In this document: piece by piece, positions 12,101-24,291 of the stretch
Numbering within the stretch: position 1 is the stretch's first letter
Layout of the letters: each line of letters begins with the position of its first letter
Assembly: GCA_963978895.1 (NCBI GenBank)
Contig: OZ022245.1
Span: forward strand, 24,452,719 to 24,516,718
Direction of reading: 5' to 3'
Source: Erpobdella octoculata
Lineage: Eukaryota > Annelida > Clitellata > Hirudinida > Erpobdellidae
Length of the DNA stretch: 64,000 nt
Program-made: the position numbers and the translations under genes
The notes under the pieces: generated by a model
Told to the model about the DNA's origin: nothing
The model's input: only the letters and a program-made list of their open reading frames with translations
Databases searched by the model: none

Positions 12101-14449
12101 CTTACTATGATTTTTAAAAGTTTTATTTTAATTATCGTTACTATTTAATTTGATTATTTATTAGGAGGAAGGCCACTTGAGTTACGCATGCCAGAAAAAC
12201 GTCCTCGGAACACGCGACCCTCCTCCGAAAAAGAAGCACAATAAGAGGAAGTTTGTAATAAAACATTTTTTTTTTGTTTGAACTTGTGTTGTGTGACTCA
12301 TGTTCATATGATTGGTTGTTAATACAATAAGGGGTTGTTGTGTAGTTGCAAGCAATAAATCTGAGCCACACATGAGCAAATATTAGGCCCAATTTAATTT
12401 TTTATATTGCTATAATTGTCTATATGTAATTAAAATGGTTTATTAGTTATTGTGGTAAATGGAGGATTTGTAAGCTACCGATCTAAATAAACATAATGTA
12501 TATGTAAGCAATTATTTAATGCTATCGTTTACGGCAATTAATGGCTGGTCTTTTTGTTTTGTTTAATAACTTTTAATTTGCTTTTTTACTAATTAATATG
12601 CAATCAGGAAACTGGAAAATGACGAAGAAAATTCACATTCTAATTGTTTTGATGATGATGAGAGTTTGGGTTCAGCCATCTTGTATCAAGTTAGTAATTA
12701 TTTTTTGCTTTGTTATTATCAATGCTGCTAGGTTATTACATTCAATCTGGCAGGTGAGAACTGCTATCGAGAACAAATCAAATTCCTGAGTTGATGTGCA
12801 AGTCTGCATTTCATCATTAATTCTTAGTAGTCAGTTTCTTCAACCTCCACTCCCAGATATCTCTCTACCTTGCTACACCCATACACTCCCTCCCGTCAGC
12901 TCCGCTCTTCAACTCAATTTCTTCTTCAACCCCAATTTTCAAACACTAAATTTGGTGCACGAGCTTTCCGTGCTGCAGCTCCTCTGGTTTGGAACTCACT
13001 TCCTTCCCATATCAAATCTGCTTCATCTCTTTCCCTCTTTAAACGTACTTTAAAAACTCATCTTTTCCAGTTAAATTAGTCAGTTCATCTCATGTTCACC
13101 CGCCTCAGATTCGTCTACGACATTGGCGTTAAATAAATTTGATTTGATTCACTTTTTGGGGAATTAGATTTCAATCAATGCTTCTCTCTTTTTCGGTTTT
13201 ACGTCCGTTTTTCCGTGCTTGCAGGGGTTATAGGGTTCCTTCCATTTCGGCGCCCCCATTCATCATAAATGCTGTAAATCTAAAAATTCTTACAACCAGG
13301 AAAATTCAGAAAACAAGAGAATGTCAACTGCTTTCAAAAAATGCAGAATTTCTTCTAAGAAATATTGAGCGATGATTGAGTTCATTATTTTGCGATTCCT
13401 CATTGGTTGTCGAATCGGTCTTTCACTGATTCTGATTTAATTGATCGTCCAATCACATTTGATTGGTAGCAAGTGGTTGAAAGTACAGTAAAGCCTTCAT
13501 TATACATCTTAATTAGTGATTAACATGATCCAGATAACAAAAAATTAATAATAATAATAAAAAAGGAAATGAAAAACATCTCTATCTTCATTATCTATAG
13601 TATGAATATTTTTGATTGAATGGTAATCTTACTTACCTTACTTCGCGAGGCGGAGTTGGATTTCTGCAATTCTGTTCTGAACTGAAGTGTATTATTTGGA
13701 TCAGGATCATTTGGTTATCACATTTACTGTCATTTGGTCATCGCATTTACTGACATTTGGTTATAATATAAACTCTATTTTATTAAGTTTGTTTTATTGA
13801 TTCTTCAATGTCTTCTACAACTCTTACACTCGATGAAACAACATGATTTGTTGTGACATTTTGTTCATACATTTTGGATAATTAAAAATTCAGAGAAACG
13901 AGGTCAGGGTAATATAGATTCTACATTAATTTGAAAGGACTGACTGAAGTTTTCTCAGAATATTGAAAATTATATTATTTTCTTTATTTGAGATTTATTG
14001 ACAGAAAACAATCCAAAATTTCTTTCCAAATCGAACTCTTCTACAAGGGCATTTTCTCATTTTAGGTGTTGATTTGAAAATATTTTGAGATAGTTTTTGG
14101 AGACTTTAATTAAGTGAATTTAATCTCACAAATTTATCTAAAAGAAGAACAAACAATATAATCACATTTACTGACATTTTATAGTAACAAACAATATAAT
14201 CACATTTACTGACATTTTATATTAACAAATTAATAAGATGTATTAAATTAATTCTGGTTTAAATTTTTTCCCAATGTTCTTATATTGGCCGAGAATTAAC
14301 AGTAACTTAAATAATTGTAATTTTTATTTCAGCATATGAAAGGAGTAGATATGCAAGCTAGCGGTGTGGTCACTAAGCGAAAAAAGTATGTCAAAAGCAG
14401 CTACTTTAGTGATGATGAAGAAGAAGTTGATGAAACTGTTGAAATTTAA
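8999..14449 (+). CDS. ZCRB1: ZCRB1 (U11/U12 snRNP 31K protein), six coding exons, complete
   Basis: The exons 8999-9111, 10599-10710, 10947-11054, 12165-12250, 12608-12689 and 14333-14449 join in frame to 205 residues. The start [13 protein letters not shown] is nearly that of vertebrate ZCRB1. Residues 10-85 form an RRM, with RNP2 near VYASNLPF (12-19) and RNP1 near KSKGVAFV (49-56). A zinc knuckle C-X2-C-X4-H-X4-C uses C107, C110, H115 and C120. A lysine-rich stretch follows, then an acidic region, and the C-terminus has the family's [10 protein letters not shown] motif. The human protein is about 217 residues, so the length fits; the shortfall lies in the variable region before the last exon. 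By family knowledge this is a nuclear RNA-binding component of the U11/U12 di-snRNP that recognises minor-class introns. The first donor (AA|GTTCGT) is weak but is the only one that restores the family sequence. All six introns-exon junctions seen are GT-AG. A possible AATAAA lies at 15538. Confidence 0.96.
9420..9740 (+). repeat. Dispersed repeat family R1, longest copy
   Basis: It shares TTTATTTAGGTTGCAATTTC, CTTTCTCTGTACACAAATCT, GCTAGGAAGCTGAAACTTTC and GATGACAATACATGATTCAA with copies at 28848, 33663 and 48420 (reverse). No terminal repeats or coding sequence are seen. Confidence 0.75.
10100..10297. repeat. 33-bp minisatellite with repeated acceptor-like sequences
   Basis: About six units of ATGTGATCTTATGACATACG followed by TGTTTTGTTTC and AG. 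The length is a multiple of three, giving an 11-residue repeat on both strands. Each unit ends like a 3' splice site (TTTTGTTTCAG). Confidence 0.92.
10599..10710 (+). CDS. ZCRB1: ZCRB1 coding exon 2
   Basis: This exon completes K38 and encodes residues 39-75, including the RNP1 segment [10 protein letters not shown]. It ends in phase 0 at CAG|GTTTGA. The alignment [14 protein letters not shown] against the vertebrate VTIMKDKDTRKSKG fixes the acceptor. Confidence 0.95.
10947..11054 (+). CDS. ZCRB1: ZCRB1 coding exon 3
   Basis: This exon encodes residues 76-111: the end of the RRM ([16 protein letters not shown]) and the first two cysteines of the zinc knuckle (CYEC). The acceptor is ACAG and the donor GTAAAT. 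Phase is 0 at both ends. Confidence 0.95.
11055..12164 (+). other. ZCRB1 intron 3
   Basis: AT-rich intron of 1.1 kb. The short open frames on either strand within 11372-11733 have no recognisable similarity. I see no repeat family or RNA gene in it. Confidence 0.8.
12165..12250 (+). CDS. ZCRB1: ZCRB1 coding exon 4
   Basis: This exon encodes [12 protein letters not shown], with the His and last Cys of the CCHC knuckle, then the basic PPKKKHNKR stretch. It ends with two bases of a lysine codon at AA|GTTTGT, phase 2. Confidence 0.95.
12608..12689 (+). CDS. ZCRB1: ZCRB1 coding exon 5
   Basis: The acceptor AATCAG is followed by G, which completes the lysine, then an acidic stretch ending [13 protein letters not shown]. 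This aligns with the vertebrate LDSLSQAIAFQ segment. The donor is GTTAGT, phase 0. Confidence 0.88.
12690..14332 (+). other. ZCRB1 intron 5
   Basis: This intron holds a LINE 3' remnant (12796-13150) and a short tandem pair of about 38 bp at 14154-14228. An extra small exon that would match the vertebrate QQAKIEEEQKKW stretch was not found. Exons 5 and 6 join in phase 0 without one. Confidence 0.8.
12796..13150 (+). mobile_element. LINE 3' remnant
   Basis: A plus-strand frame (12870-13079) reads [13 protein letters not shown] then [20 protein letters not shown] and [10 protein letters not shown]. This is the C-terminal motif of non-LTR reverse transcriptase polyproteins. A TAAATTTGATTTGATTC-type tail follows. 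Confidence 0.8.
14333..14449 (+). CDS. ZCRB1: ZCRB1 terminal coding exon 6
   Basis: The acceptor is TTTCAG. The exon encodes 38 residues ending [20 protein letters not shown] and then EI, followed by TAA at 14447-14449. The YFSDDEEE block is the conserved ZCRB1 C-terminus. Confidence 0.95.
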   Translation, partial: HMKGVDMQASGVVTKRKKYVKSSYFSDDEEEVDETVEI

Positions 14450-17218
14450 TCCTGATTGCTTTTTTATATTTTTATATTGTTTATTGTGACTAAAAACCGA
14501 AAAAAATGACATGTTGTACAGACTAATTGAATGCCTTGGTTTTGTGTTGCTATCATGGCTATCAACCAGAGTTTCAATATTCGTCCAGAGCCTGGGATTT
14601 AATTTTTATGAGTTTTTATGTTCTGAAGTTCTGCATGGCGGCTAAGATAGGTTCAAAGTCTCAAAGTTGTCCGCCCTAATGCTATAAGTTTGTCGTTGGT
14701 ATTTCATTGATTTAAAAAACATATTTCATCGTTGGCGTCTAATCTAGTCGTTGACCAAAAATAGTGAGATGCCGTCCCCCCTAACAAACGGCTCCTTTTC
14801 GCTGTGGCTGGTCAATCGCAGGCTTATAACGGTTTGTATGTCTGAGGTCGGCTTCTCAATTCCGCTGTATGTCTGTATTAATATTTGTAGATGTTCATAA
14901 TATCTAGTAGAAACTGGAAGATGTTTAGGAAAAATCTTGGAGTCAATGTTTCCCATGTTTTCTGCTTAACTTTTAAGAATGGATTTTGCAATACAAAACG
15001 ATTGACAAAATAATTTTATTTAAAATAATCGAGAACAAAACAATTGGTTCCAAATTAAAAACAAAATTACAATGGTTATAAAAATTCTCGATGAAAAACA
15101 GATACGACAAAACGCTAGTTTATTTCTGTGTTTTTGTCTTGTGTGCGTAGAACTTGTTGCAAAGGGTTCTCGCACTGCGGATCTTTAAAAATTCACTACG
15201 GCATATTGACGCTGGAGTTGAGCGCGACATAAATATCTCAGTCAATCGAAATATTATAAACTGATATTTGCTTTATCTAGTTTATTAAGATACATCAGAA
15301 AACTAAACTAATCAGGTTTCTGAGGCGATCGACAACCGTCTCTGACTGCAGAAAACTAGAACAATTTTTTGCAGGAATGTTGTATTTTTGCAGTTATTGA
15401 ATGTTTAAACTTTCATTCTGAAAAGAACACTCTTCCTTGCACAGCACAGATAAACCTTTCCTTCATGTAAGTTTAAAAATTCTGCCGTTTAAAAATTTAG
15501 GTTATTGACCCTGTTACTTCTTATTCGGGTTTTATTCAATAAATCATTTCAGGCCTGCCCTAATGTTTTTTAAACTACTTTATTATGTTAAATATATTTT
15601 GTTTGTTATATGCGTAGCCCTAACTGTTACAGCTTAATAAATAAATATTTTAACTCTAATGTTTAATAAATATTGTGAGTGTAATATTTAATCTTCAAAG
15701 GAAAGAATTGCAAATAAAAAAATGCACTAAGAATGGCTTTTTCATATTCTCTTAATAAATACATTATTTCATCATTATCGTGTTGAGTACATCTGGGAGA
15801 TATTTCTATTTTTTCATTATTATACTTTCTTTACTTTTTCTCTCGCTCTGTAAATCATGATTAATTTTCTTGCACTTTCTTGCTTATTCTCTGGGCAATT
15901 GAAGTTGCTGTTTCTTATATATTTAGACTTTTGAAATTGTTCTCATACAGACTGGGAATTCAAAATAACTTTTTTACTTATAAATATAATTATCTGCAAA
16001 TGTTTTATTTGAAGGAAAATGACTTTTATATTTGTTAATTTATTATTATTGTTTTAAAGAAAAGAATTTTATATTTGTTCATTTATTATTAATGTTGTTT
16101 ATTTGTACATTTTTATTGCATTGCTAATGATTGATATTAAGTACTAAAACAATAAAACTGTCTTCAAATTTGTATCAGAATGCTCTTGTTAGCGAACAAT
16201 TTTTATGTTAACTCAATTATATAACTAATTTTTTTTGTTATGTTATAATTTTTATGGTAATCTTCCATATCATACTAATGATTTTTTTGTGGCTTTCATC
16301 CCAACCTGTTTGTTTTCAAAATGTGATCTATATCAGCTTAAAATGGTTTTTTTGGTCTTCCCATGCTGTTGGCATCAGTGGATCTGTTGATTTCATATAT
16401 AGCTAGTTGACAGGATTAATTGGCTCTTGGCTAGGATCAGGCATCCACTTAATAAGATATAAATATAATTAAAAGAGCATATAATTCATTTTTAAGTAAT
16501 TGTTCTGTTGTTTAAGGTTTCTAAAATTTTCTGTTGTACTTTGAGTCAGACTGAAGTCAGTTAAACTGAAGCATCTTACAGCTTAATTGTGAATGATTTC
16601 AGACAGTCATTTTTTGCTAAATTAATTATTTTGTACAGTGTGGCTGTTCTGCAGCAAGAAAGCTACAATATTAATAATAATGATGTGATGAAATTCAAGT
16701 AAAAAATAATTTTTTTCAGCATTTTTTTTGTCTATCCTTGCAATGTTTTCCAACTGCAGGTAATTGTAGGGCTGAATTCGCTTCTGAATGAGTCTATCTT
16801 TTCTCTTCATTACATGGATTTATAGCTTTGCACTATTGAATGCAAATTTTTCGTGCTGAGAAAATCTTTATCAACATGATGTGTTTTTTTTTAGGTGAAT
16901 TTTTTCTTATGAATGCTTCATGGCAGGGTTTTCATTTCAAACAGGACTTATTATGAATTATTTTGTTTTATTTTATTTTATTTTTCTGGTAATATGGTTT
17001 CTTGAGAAGCTCGTAGCCTTTGAGCTCATTTTTTTTTAAATTTTTTATCTTTTAAATTTGATTTTCCTTGTATGTGTCTATTTTTAGATTTAGTTTCATA
17101 AAAAGTCTAATTTTATTTTAAACATCTTCAAGAAGTTATTTCTGAACTTTGCATTGTTCTGAGTTTGCTAATATTTGTTTGTGGGTAATAGTGGAAGTTT
17201 TATGCAGCTCTAATGCAG

Positions 17219-17266
<48 letters not shown>

Positions 17267-17794
17267 GCATGCCCAGAGTGAGAAGGCATTTCGATATCCA
17301 TAAGTTCTGGTTGGATGTTGGAAGTGGGTAGGTCCTAGAATGAAACAGTTTGTAGTGTTTTCCATGTCTGTGTGTCTTATTATTGCAATTCCTAATTTTT
17401 GTTTGTGCATTTCTCACAATTCTTGCAAAATACAGATTTGTTTCTGTTATTGCAGTATAAACGACATACTTGTTTGAACAAGTTGTGTGTTTTAAATTTG
17501 TATTGATTTCTCTGTGACATTCATGCAGGCTGTCATTTATGAGATCTTTATTAATCGCAATCCATAAAAATTACATTTACTGTTTTTTTCTTTACAATTT
17601 CGATCAATTGCCTTGCACTCGACTCACATTTCTTTGGTTATAAAAAAAAATTATGCAGAACATCAGACAGGAATCTCATGATTCTCTCACTCTGTTGCAA
17701 TTATTGCAATCTTGAACAATTAATTCCTGAGTTTCAAGGTTGCACAGAGGATGACATGGTATTCCTGCTTATCTGCTTACTTAGATGTCTGTCT
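14450..17794. other. ZCRB1 3' UTR and AT-rich intergenic DNA
   Basis: The first plausible poly(A) signal after the stop is AATAAA at 15538. The rest is AT-rich, with a TTAG tandem at 17222-17266. I see no gene or RNA. Confidence 0.6.
17222..17266. repeat. (TTAG)n microsatellite
   Basis: About eleven perfect tandem units of TTAG. Confidence 0.95.
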
Positions 17795-17923
17795 GGTGCT
17801 ACTTAGATCTGTCCTTGTTGTGCCACTGTCCTTCTCACAGAGCGGCTAGTTGTTTTTCCTCATAAATTTTTTTTAAAGAAGACCATGTTGTTAAGCTGCA
17901 AAAGCACATGGAGGCATGAACGA
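17795..17923 (+). repeat. Dispersed repeat R2, copy 1
   Basis: TGCTACTTAGATCTGT through GCACATGGAGGCATGAA is repeated at 19062-19185, also on the plus strand, with about 85 percent visible identity by eye. Confidence 0.8.
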
Positions 17924-19061
17924 AATATATTTGAAAATTTATTAAACTTATTCAATTAATTACAGTTACTTTATGAAAACATAAATTTCTAGATGTTATA
18001 AAATTTACAGTTATTAAAATTATTATTTTTGGCATCTTTTTCCCTAATGATTCACAATCCCAGTGCTTTTATAATTAAGCCAATGTGTAAGGCTATTTTA
18101 ATTACCAGATATGTTTGATGGTTTTATAATTCCACGCAGCTGAATTCCTGCTGTAAATATAAATATAGAAGAAAAAAACATCAATTTGATGATTTGATGT
18201 CATTTTGTGTGTGTGTGTGTGTGATTTTCATTGTATAGAAAAAAATGTATGTTATTTTTAATTGCATGCATCAGGTGATTGATACGAAACTGGCTGAAAT
18301 GACATTCAGGAGTAGCTTATGGCATGCTATAAATGCCTAATGATTGATGCAATTCATTTGTATTTTCAACTCATCTCTGTAGAACCAACTTCAAAATTTT
18401 TATTTTCTACTAATTTTGTTTCTAAAGTCTAAAATATATTGCATTCTTACAAATTCGGTCTGAGATTTTAATAGCAACTGATTTATAATTCAGTCAGTTT
18501 GATTGGTGAATAAAGGCAGCCATGATGCTTTGAACAAAGATACCCAAATACATTAAAAAGTTGGCAGATGTTCGAAATTGCGTTTGCTGATTTCATTGAT
18601 TTCCTGTGACTAATTTGCTATGTTCTTTCCCTTCTCCGGGTTCTGTATATAGGTAAATGGCTCACTCAAAAACATTAGTTTTGTGGACCATTTAAAACAG
18701 ATGATAAAATTCAAGTTTTTTTATTTGTTGTTAAATTATTTTAGTATTTTAGATTCAATGATAATATTATTAATAACAGTGGATTAAAAGAGTGTCTGCT
18801 ACAAAATATTATCATATGTTACAAGTTGTTATAGAAGATTGTTATGGGAATAAATAAATTCAATAATGTATCTTTGGATATGTATTCCTAGCTTGGCACT
18901 GATTTCTTTAGAAGTTCACTTCACGAAAACAAAAACAACGTCATTAAAAGCCAATGACTGATTACTGGCACAAAATATGTTTGTATAAACAGTATTGGCC
19001 TACATAGATTATAGTGACACTGTTTCATTCCCATCTGTAAACCTTTCCTTCAAAAATAGCT

Positions 19062-19185
19062 GTTGCTACTTAGATCTGTAATTGTGCCACTGTCCTTATC
19101 ACACAGAATGGCTAGTTGTTTTGCTCTTAAATTATATCTTAAGAAAACCGCGTTGTTAAGCTACAACAGCACATGGAGGCATGAA
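19062..19185 (+). repeat. Dispersed repeat R2, copy 2
   Basis: Second copy of the 17795-17923 segment. It is followed directly by a G-run and a hAT-like fragment. Confidence 0.8.
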
Positions 19186-19189
19186 AGTG

Positions 19190-19416
19190 ACCGGGGGGGG
19201 GGGGGGGGCGGTAGTCGTATGTACTTTGTTTCCAGAAATTTTCCCAAATCTTATACACTTTTCCTCCATAAATAGCTGATGACCGGGGATGGGCGGGGAG
19301 TAGTCGTAGTTACATTTTTCAGACAAGTTTTGCGCCCCTTCGAATGGGATTTTTGCACCCCTCTCCAAATGGCGCCTGGGGATACGTGTCTCTCTTGACC
19401 CCTAGCTAAGCCTGTG
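19190..19416. mobile_element. hAT-like MITE fragment
   Basis: It contains ATAGCTGATGACCGGGGATG and GTAGTCGTAG, shared with the interior of the 4716-6559 element. It ends CTAGCTAAGCCTG. An exact target duplication is not visible, so it is called a fragment. Confidence 0.5.
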
Positions 19417-22340
19417 GAGGAGCACTCTATAGAACAACCAAGACAGCCAATTTAAAGAGTAGTAGCATAGTCTTCTTGACATTATCTGTAGGCCTTCTTG
19501 ACAGAAAATTTATAGTATCTCTGTTTGCCAAAGACGCTCAGATCATTTAGCCCTTGGCTTACACTTACACACCGCATTGTCAGTTCTAGACATTATTTAA
19601 TTATTAGCCGAGTTTCATAGACGCCTCCATCTATATCAAACTCTGCCCCCCCCACAATATCCTGAATGTCCACCTTAGCTAATTCGTATCTTTTCACTGT
19701 CTCGTTGTTTCCTCCGTAGTTTAACACGTGCGTGCGTCAGTTGTTTTCTTCTCGAAACTATCGATAAAAATGTTTGTAGTTTAATTCGACTCATAACTGC
19801 TCTCATGTGCAACGTGCAATTGGGTGGTACCACACCACTGGGCCATCTCATGGCACTACCGTAATAGCTTGCTATGAAGCGGCGTCTTAATTACAAAAAA
19901 AAACTTTTGTACTAATTGATTTAGTTAGAAAGGCGTTAATTAATAGAACAATAATGGTACAAAAACTTTTCACCTCATTATTTTTTGCTCCATTTTCGAC
20001 TTGGACCGATAGAATGGAATAGAGACATCGGGCATCTTCCTGTGGTGACTCAAGAGTAGATAGTGAAGCGGAGAATACATATCGTTTCAATTCTCATGCC
20101 ACACTCAAATGTTATCTCCTAACCATTTCTATCGTACTTGTTTCCGTATCCCGTTCCTCCTCACCATTCCCATACAAACTAAACATTTAGGTGAGGGTGG
20201 GGTAGTAGAGCCCTACACAGGCCGCCGTACCTCCCTACACTTGCCAACAACAACAACTTAAATTTCATGTCTCAGTGGAAGAAGGTCTGATTCAAGATCG
20301 GCATCCAATTATATCGGTCGCCAAGAGAACAGGTGATCTTTGGAAAATAGGAGTCTGTCTTTATTAACAACTTGGCAGACCTCTTGCTGGGAAAGTTCAA
20401 CTTCACTTTCAATCTCTTAACAAAATTTGTTACACGTTTGAAGTTCATTATTATGCAAACAGTTGATTGCAACTGACTTTGATTTCCAGGCAAATAGATT
20501 GTCGTCATTTATGAGCTGGCGACAGTAGCTGACTGACGCCATCATCACGGTGGACCATTGGCTTGCACTCGTGCCAAGAACTCCAGTTGGTTGATGCTGG
20601 ATCAGCGTGAGGTGTGATCTATTCAAAAAAGAGTTTATATGCAGAAACTAGTTAGGTATGTGCAACTGAATTACATCGGGACTAGTTAAGTACTAAGTAA
20701 CTAAGTACTTTAATATATGCTACACTTTCGCTCTTAAACGTTTCTATATGCTCAGGAAGGTTCATTGATACCGGCATGATTATTATTATCATTATCACTA
20801 TCATTAAAATTCACTGCAGTATTATTGAGCGCATTGCTTCTAAAACATGTCATGTTCTTATTTAAACACAAAGCATCGATTAGTTCCAAATAAGTCATTC
20901 GTAATTTTTTTTTGGTTGTTGTAAAAAGGCGACTCAACAATATGTCTTCTTCTTCCGATATGATGCACTCTTATGAATCTAGGAGTGTTGCCGAATGAAT
21001 GTGTTCTTCAGTTTCACAGTTGTTTCCCTGCACATCACACACACAAGCGCCGCTCTGGTCGTCATCCATCACGTTCTAATTCACAAACCTACCATCGCAA
21101 AACGGTCCAGAAGTATGCCGAATTATTTCCGCTTGCCATTGCTTGCCCCACTCAATCAAACTAGATAAGTAGATTCAAGGCGATCCGTACGAAAATGCGA
21201 ATAAACTGTTTTAAAGTTGTTTTTTCCCCCGTTGTCGTTGTTGTTGTTGATGTTGATGTTGATGTTGATGCGTGTATGTGTGTATGTGTGTATGCGGAAT
21301 GACGGGTTTCGTTAAGTTGTCAATTGAACAGGCACTCGAACGAATTGATTTTTGTGTGTTGGCGCACTCGAGTGCAGTGTAGTAGATGGGTGGGTGGGAG
21401 GTAGGTGGTTTGGTAGGTAGGTGGGTAGGAGTGATGGGTAGTAGTAGGCCGGTACGGGGCTGGTAAGTGGGCGGTAAGTTGGATGGTGATGGGTGGGTGG
21501 GTGGCTAGGTAGGTATGCAGGATGTTAAGGCTGTGATAATGGGGTTGATGACCGTGCAAATCACTTTATAAAATTCTCTCAGGACGTGGCGAACCAAGTA
21601 CTCGCCTGAACTCGATCATGAACAGTCAAGTCTCCTCCTCCCATTCAGCAGTTTCCTCAAAGAGAGAAGGCTGTTACGAAACTAACAACATCGAAGCACT
21701 CTACCGCTGTACAGTGCGCATGTGCTTGTGCACTCCTAGATGCATTCCGTGTATTTAATATCAGCCAGAGAGAGTGAAGTCGGAGTGCGCACTCGGATAT
21801 TTAACCCATTTCTGGATGCTTTCATAATGTGGCCGGTGCTGCATGTTAACAGGGTTACATTGCGTGTATTCCTTGAAATGCTTAGCTAATTTAGCGACGA
21901 GGAGGTGGAAGCCCGTATGAGTTGGATTAGTCTGCAGTACAACAAGATCGTACAAGATGGGCACGTTGATATAAAAAAAAACACGTATATTTAGCTGAAC
22001 CAGCGTGCAGCTTTATTATAGGATGGCTTCTACGTTTAAACGTGTACCCGTTAAATTAAAGTAGGGCAGCTCAAGAGTTTTTTTTATGTGATTTAATTAG
22101 CATTTTTTCAGGTAACTTCGGTCCGGTTTTCTTCAACGTTTTTTTTTCTTCTCGTGACACCTTTTAAGATATTTTTCTAGATATTTGGCTGGCTGTTGTT
22201 GTGCTTTACGTATCTGATCATTAAGTCACATTTCTGATTGCTGTTTGCTGGGTAATTTAAGGTGTATAATAATAGTCTGATCAGTTGGTGACGATTCTTA
22301 TTTAAGGCTTTAAAAGAATCAGATTTCCAGCTCAATTCTA
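19417..22340. other. Intergenic DNA without a recognised gene
   Basis: Minus-strand frames at 20272-20626 and 21761-21964 have no recognisable motif. Simple repeats occupy 21234-21292 (GTT/GATGTT) and 21378-21535 (GGTG/GGTA). Confidence 0.5.
21378..21535. repeat. G-rich GGTG/GGTA degenerate repeat
   Basis: Tandem GGTGGGTA-type words give a G-skewed plus strand that could form G-quadruplexes. Confidence 0.75.
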
Positions 22341-22356
22341 ATTTTAGTTTGCTCTT

Positions 22357-22540
22357 TTTTTACGGAGCGGTGGTAAACGCGGTGAAGTCTTTTGACTTCT
22401 ACGCTCGAGGTCCCGTTTTCGATTCCCACGTGGAATCTCCCCCTAATAAAAGAGTTAGTTCACTCTTGCGCCTCAGGTCAACTCAGCCTTTCATCCACTT
22501 GTGGTCGAAAAATGAGTACCAGCTAAGAGCTAGGTAATAA
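22357..22540 (+). mobile_element. tRNA-derived SINE
   Basis: An A-box-like TGGTAAACGCGG and a B-box-like TTTTCGATTCCCAC are followed by CTCAGGTCAACTCAGCCTTT and TGGTCGAAAAATGAGTACCAG. The same tail motifs occur at 23464-23640. The layout is that of mollusc-type SINEs. Confidence 0.65.
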
Positions 22541-22673
22541 TAAGGTGCAGTTAATAATAAGGTAATAATCGGGTGACAGATAACTAACTCTGTGTGATCC
22601 CGAAGTGCTGTTTCTTGGCGCCTCTGAAGCTTAGCAACTGGCGCTTCTAATCGATCCGATCATTATATTATTA

Positions 22674-22827
22674 CAGAGGTGGACACGGGCTGGGCTGGGT
22701 CCAATTTTTTTGACACGTGCGAGGGTTGGTTTGAAAACAATTTTAACTGGGTTGGGTTAGAAAATTTAACTTTTCAGGTGGGTCTGGTTGGGTTGGGTTG
22801 CCAAACATGGACCCCTCTCCACCTCTA
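22674..22827. mobile_element. hAT-type MITE, 154 bp, TSD TATTATTA
   Basis: Left end CAGAGGTGGA and right end TCCACCTCTA are inverted repeats. The flanks 22666-22673 and 22828-22835 are both TATTATTA. The interior has GGGCTGGGCTGGG and GGTTGGGTTGGG words. Confidence 0.85.
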
Positions 22828-22913
22828 TATTATTATATTTTGTTTGGAATCGTCAGGTATTTGAAGTTGGTCTGCCTGAGGACTTAAACTCTCCTATTCA
22901 TAAGGCAAACAAC

Positions 22914-24291
22914 TAGGGATGTCACGGGTACCCGAGCCGGAAGTTCGGTACTACCCGGTCATTTTTGGATACCCGAAATCGAACTTTTGAAAACCCGAAC
23001 CCGAATTTTCAAAAAATTGAAACCCGAACCCGTGATTTTGAAAGAGAACCCCGAACCCGAGTTTTTGAAAGAGAAACCCGAACCTAAATTTCGAAAATGA
23101 GAAACCCGGTGTTTAAAAAATTAAAACCCAAATCCCGAGATTTGAAAAATTTAAACACAATCCCGTAGTTTTCAAAACATGGTCCATTTAAGGAATCATT
23201 TTCAGTCATTTTTTCCACGAAAAACATTCTTTCTGCAGTATGGTTTAATGTATGAGCGCTTCTGAACAGTTGCTTAGATAGAACGCTGATTAGGCTAAGG
23301 GGCAGATGAATAGCATTTAGTTATGATCACCTGGGTCAGAAAAGTTAGCTAATTTTGTATACCACTAGAGCGGATCTTCCTGTACCGAAAATTATTTTGC
23401 ACATAAATACTTACTTATAATACCAATCCTTAAAAAGAATTATAACACAAACAACAACTGATTTTGTGAGAAGTGTTGGTCTAGTGCCTTACACACCTGC
23501 TTAGATATCCGTAGTACATGGGTTCGATCCCAGGTTTGGGCACGTTGTTTTCTTGAGCAAGAAACTAACTAACTCATATTTGCTCAGGTCCACTCAGCCT
23601 TTCATTCTTAACTGGTCGATAAATAAGTGCTGTCTTGTATATATTTCATGAAGCGGTGCCCTGTCTGTCATTACCTTTCACAACAACATTTTAATATATT
23701 TTTATAAGTTTTAATGACTGGATCTAATTTTTGAGAAAAGAAACATCCTTTAAGTATAGTTGTATCTATTATTTTAAACTTCAAATGAACAATTTGAGAG
23801 AACCGTTTATTTTATGTTATGACCACAGAACGTTGTGGTAAGAACGCGACGCTCATGAAATGCTGTAGGTAAATAATGCTAGACCAATTTCAGAAAACGA
23901 TCCACTTTTAAACAGAATTCAAGGAAAATAAAATAAAATTATAGACAATATTATAGAACATAAGTATTTACTGTAGTACTTCTGTTGTTTATAATTGTAA
24001 TACAGAACTTTCCAAATATTTCACTGAATCCGTTTAGCCAATCATAAAATAAATATTACTGCCAAGATCACTCTCAGGCTCATTTCCAAAATTATCAAAA
24101 TGGTACCCAAACTCGACCAAAACCCGACCCGAACGTTTTTAATTTTGAAACCCGAAATTTTGAAAATTGAAAACCCGAATCCGATGTTTGAAAAGTTGAA
24201 AACCCGAACCCGATTTTTGGAAAAATTAAACCCGAAAATTCAAAATTCAAGAACCCGAACAAGCCAAAAAGTCGTACCCGTGACATCCCTA
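22914..24291. mobile_element. hAT-type MITE, 1378 bp, TSD CAAACAAC
   Basis: The left end TAGGGATGTCACGGGTAC and the right end GTACCCGTGACATCCCTA are a perfect 18-bp inverted repeat, flanked by CAAACAAC at 22906-22913 and 24292-24299. Both subterminal zones carry clustered AACCCGAACCCGA words, as expected of transposase-binding repeats. A SINE is nested inside. Confidence 0.93.
23464..23645 (+). mobile_element. tRNA-derived SINE nested in hAT element
   Basis: The B box GGGTTCGATCCCAG is near-perfect. The tail CTCAGGTCCACTCAGCCTTT and GGTCGATAAATAAGTGCTG is shared with the SINE at 22357. Confidence 0.7.

Noticed and set aside
17222..17266. TTAG array as an interstitial telomere
   Set aside because: The unit is four bases, not the TTAGGG or TTAGG telomere unit.
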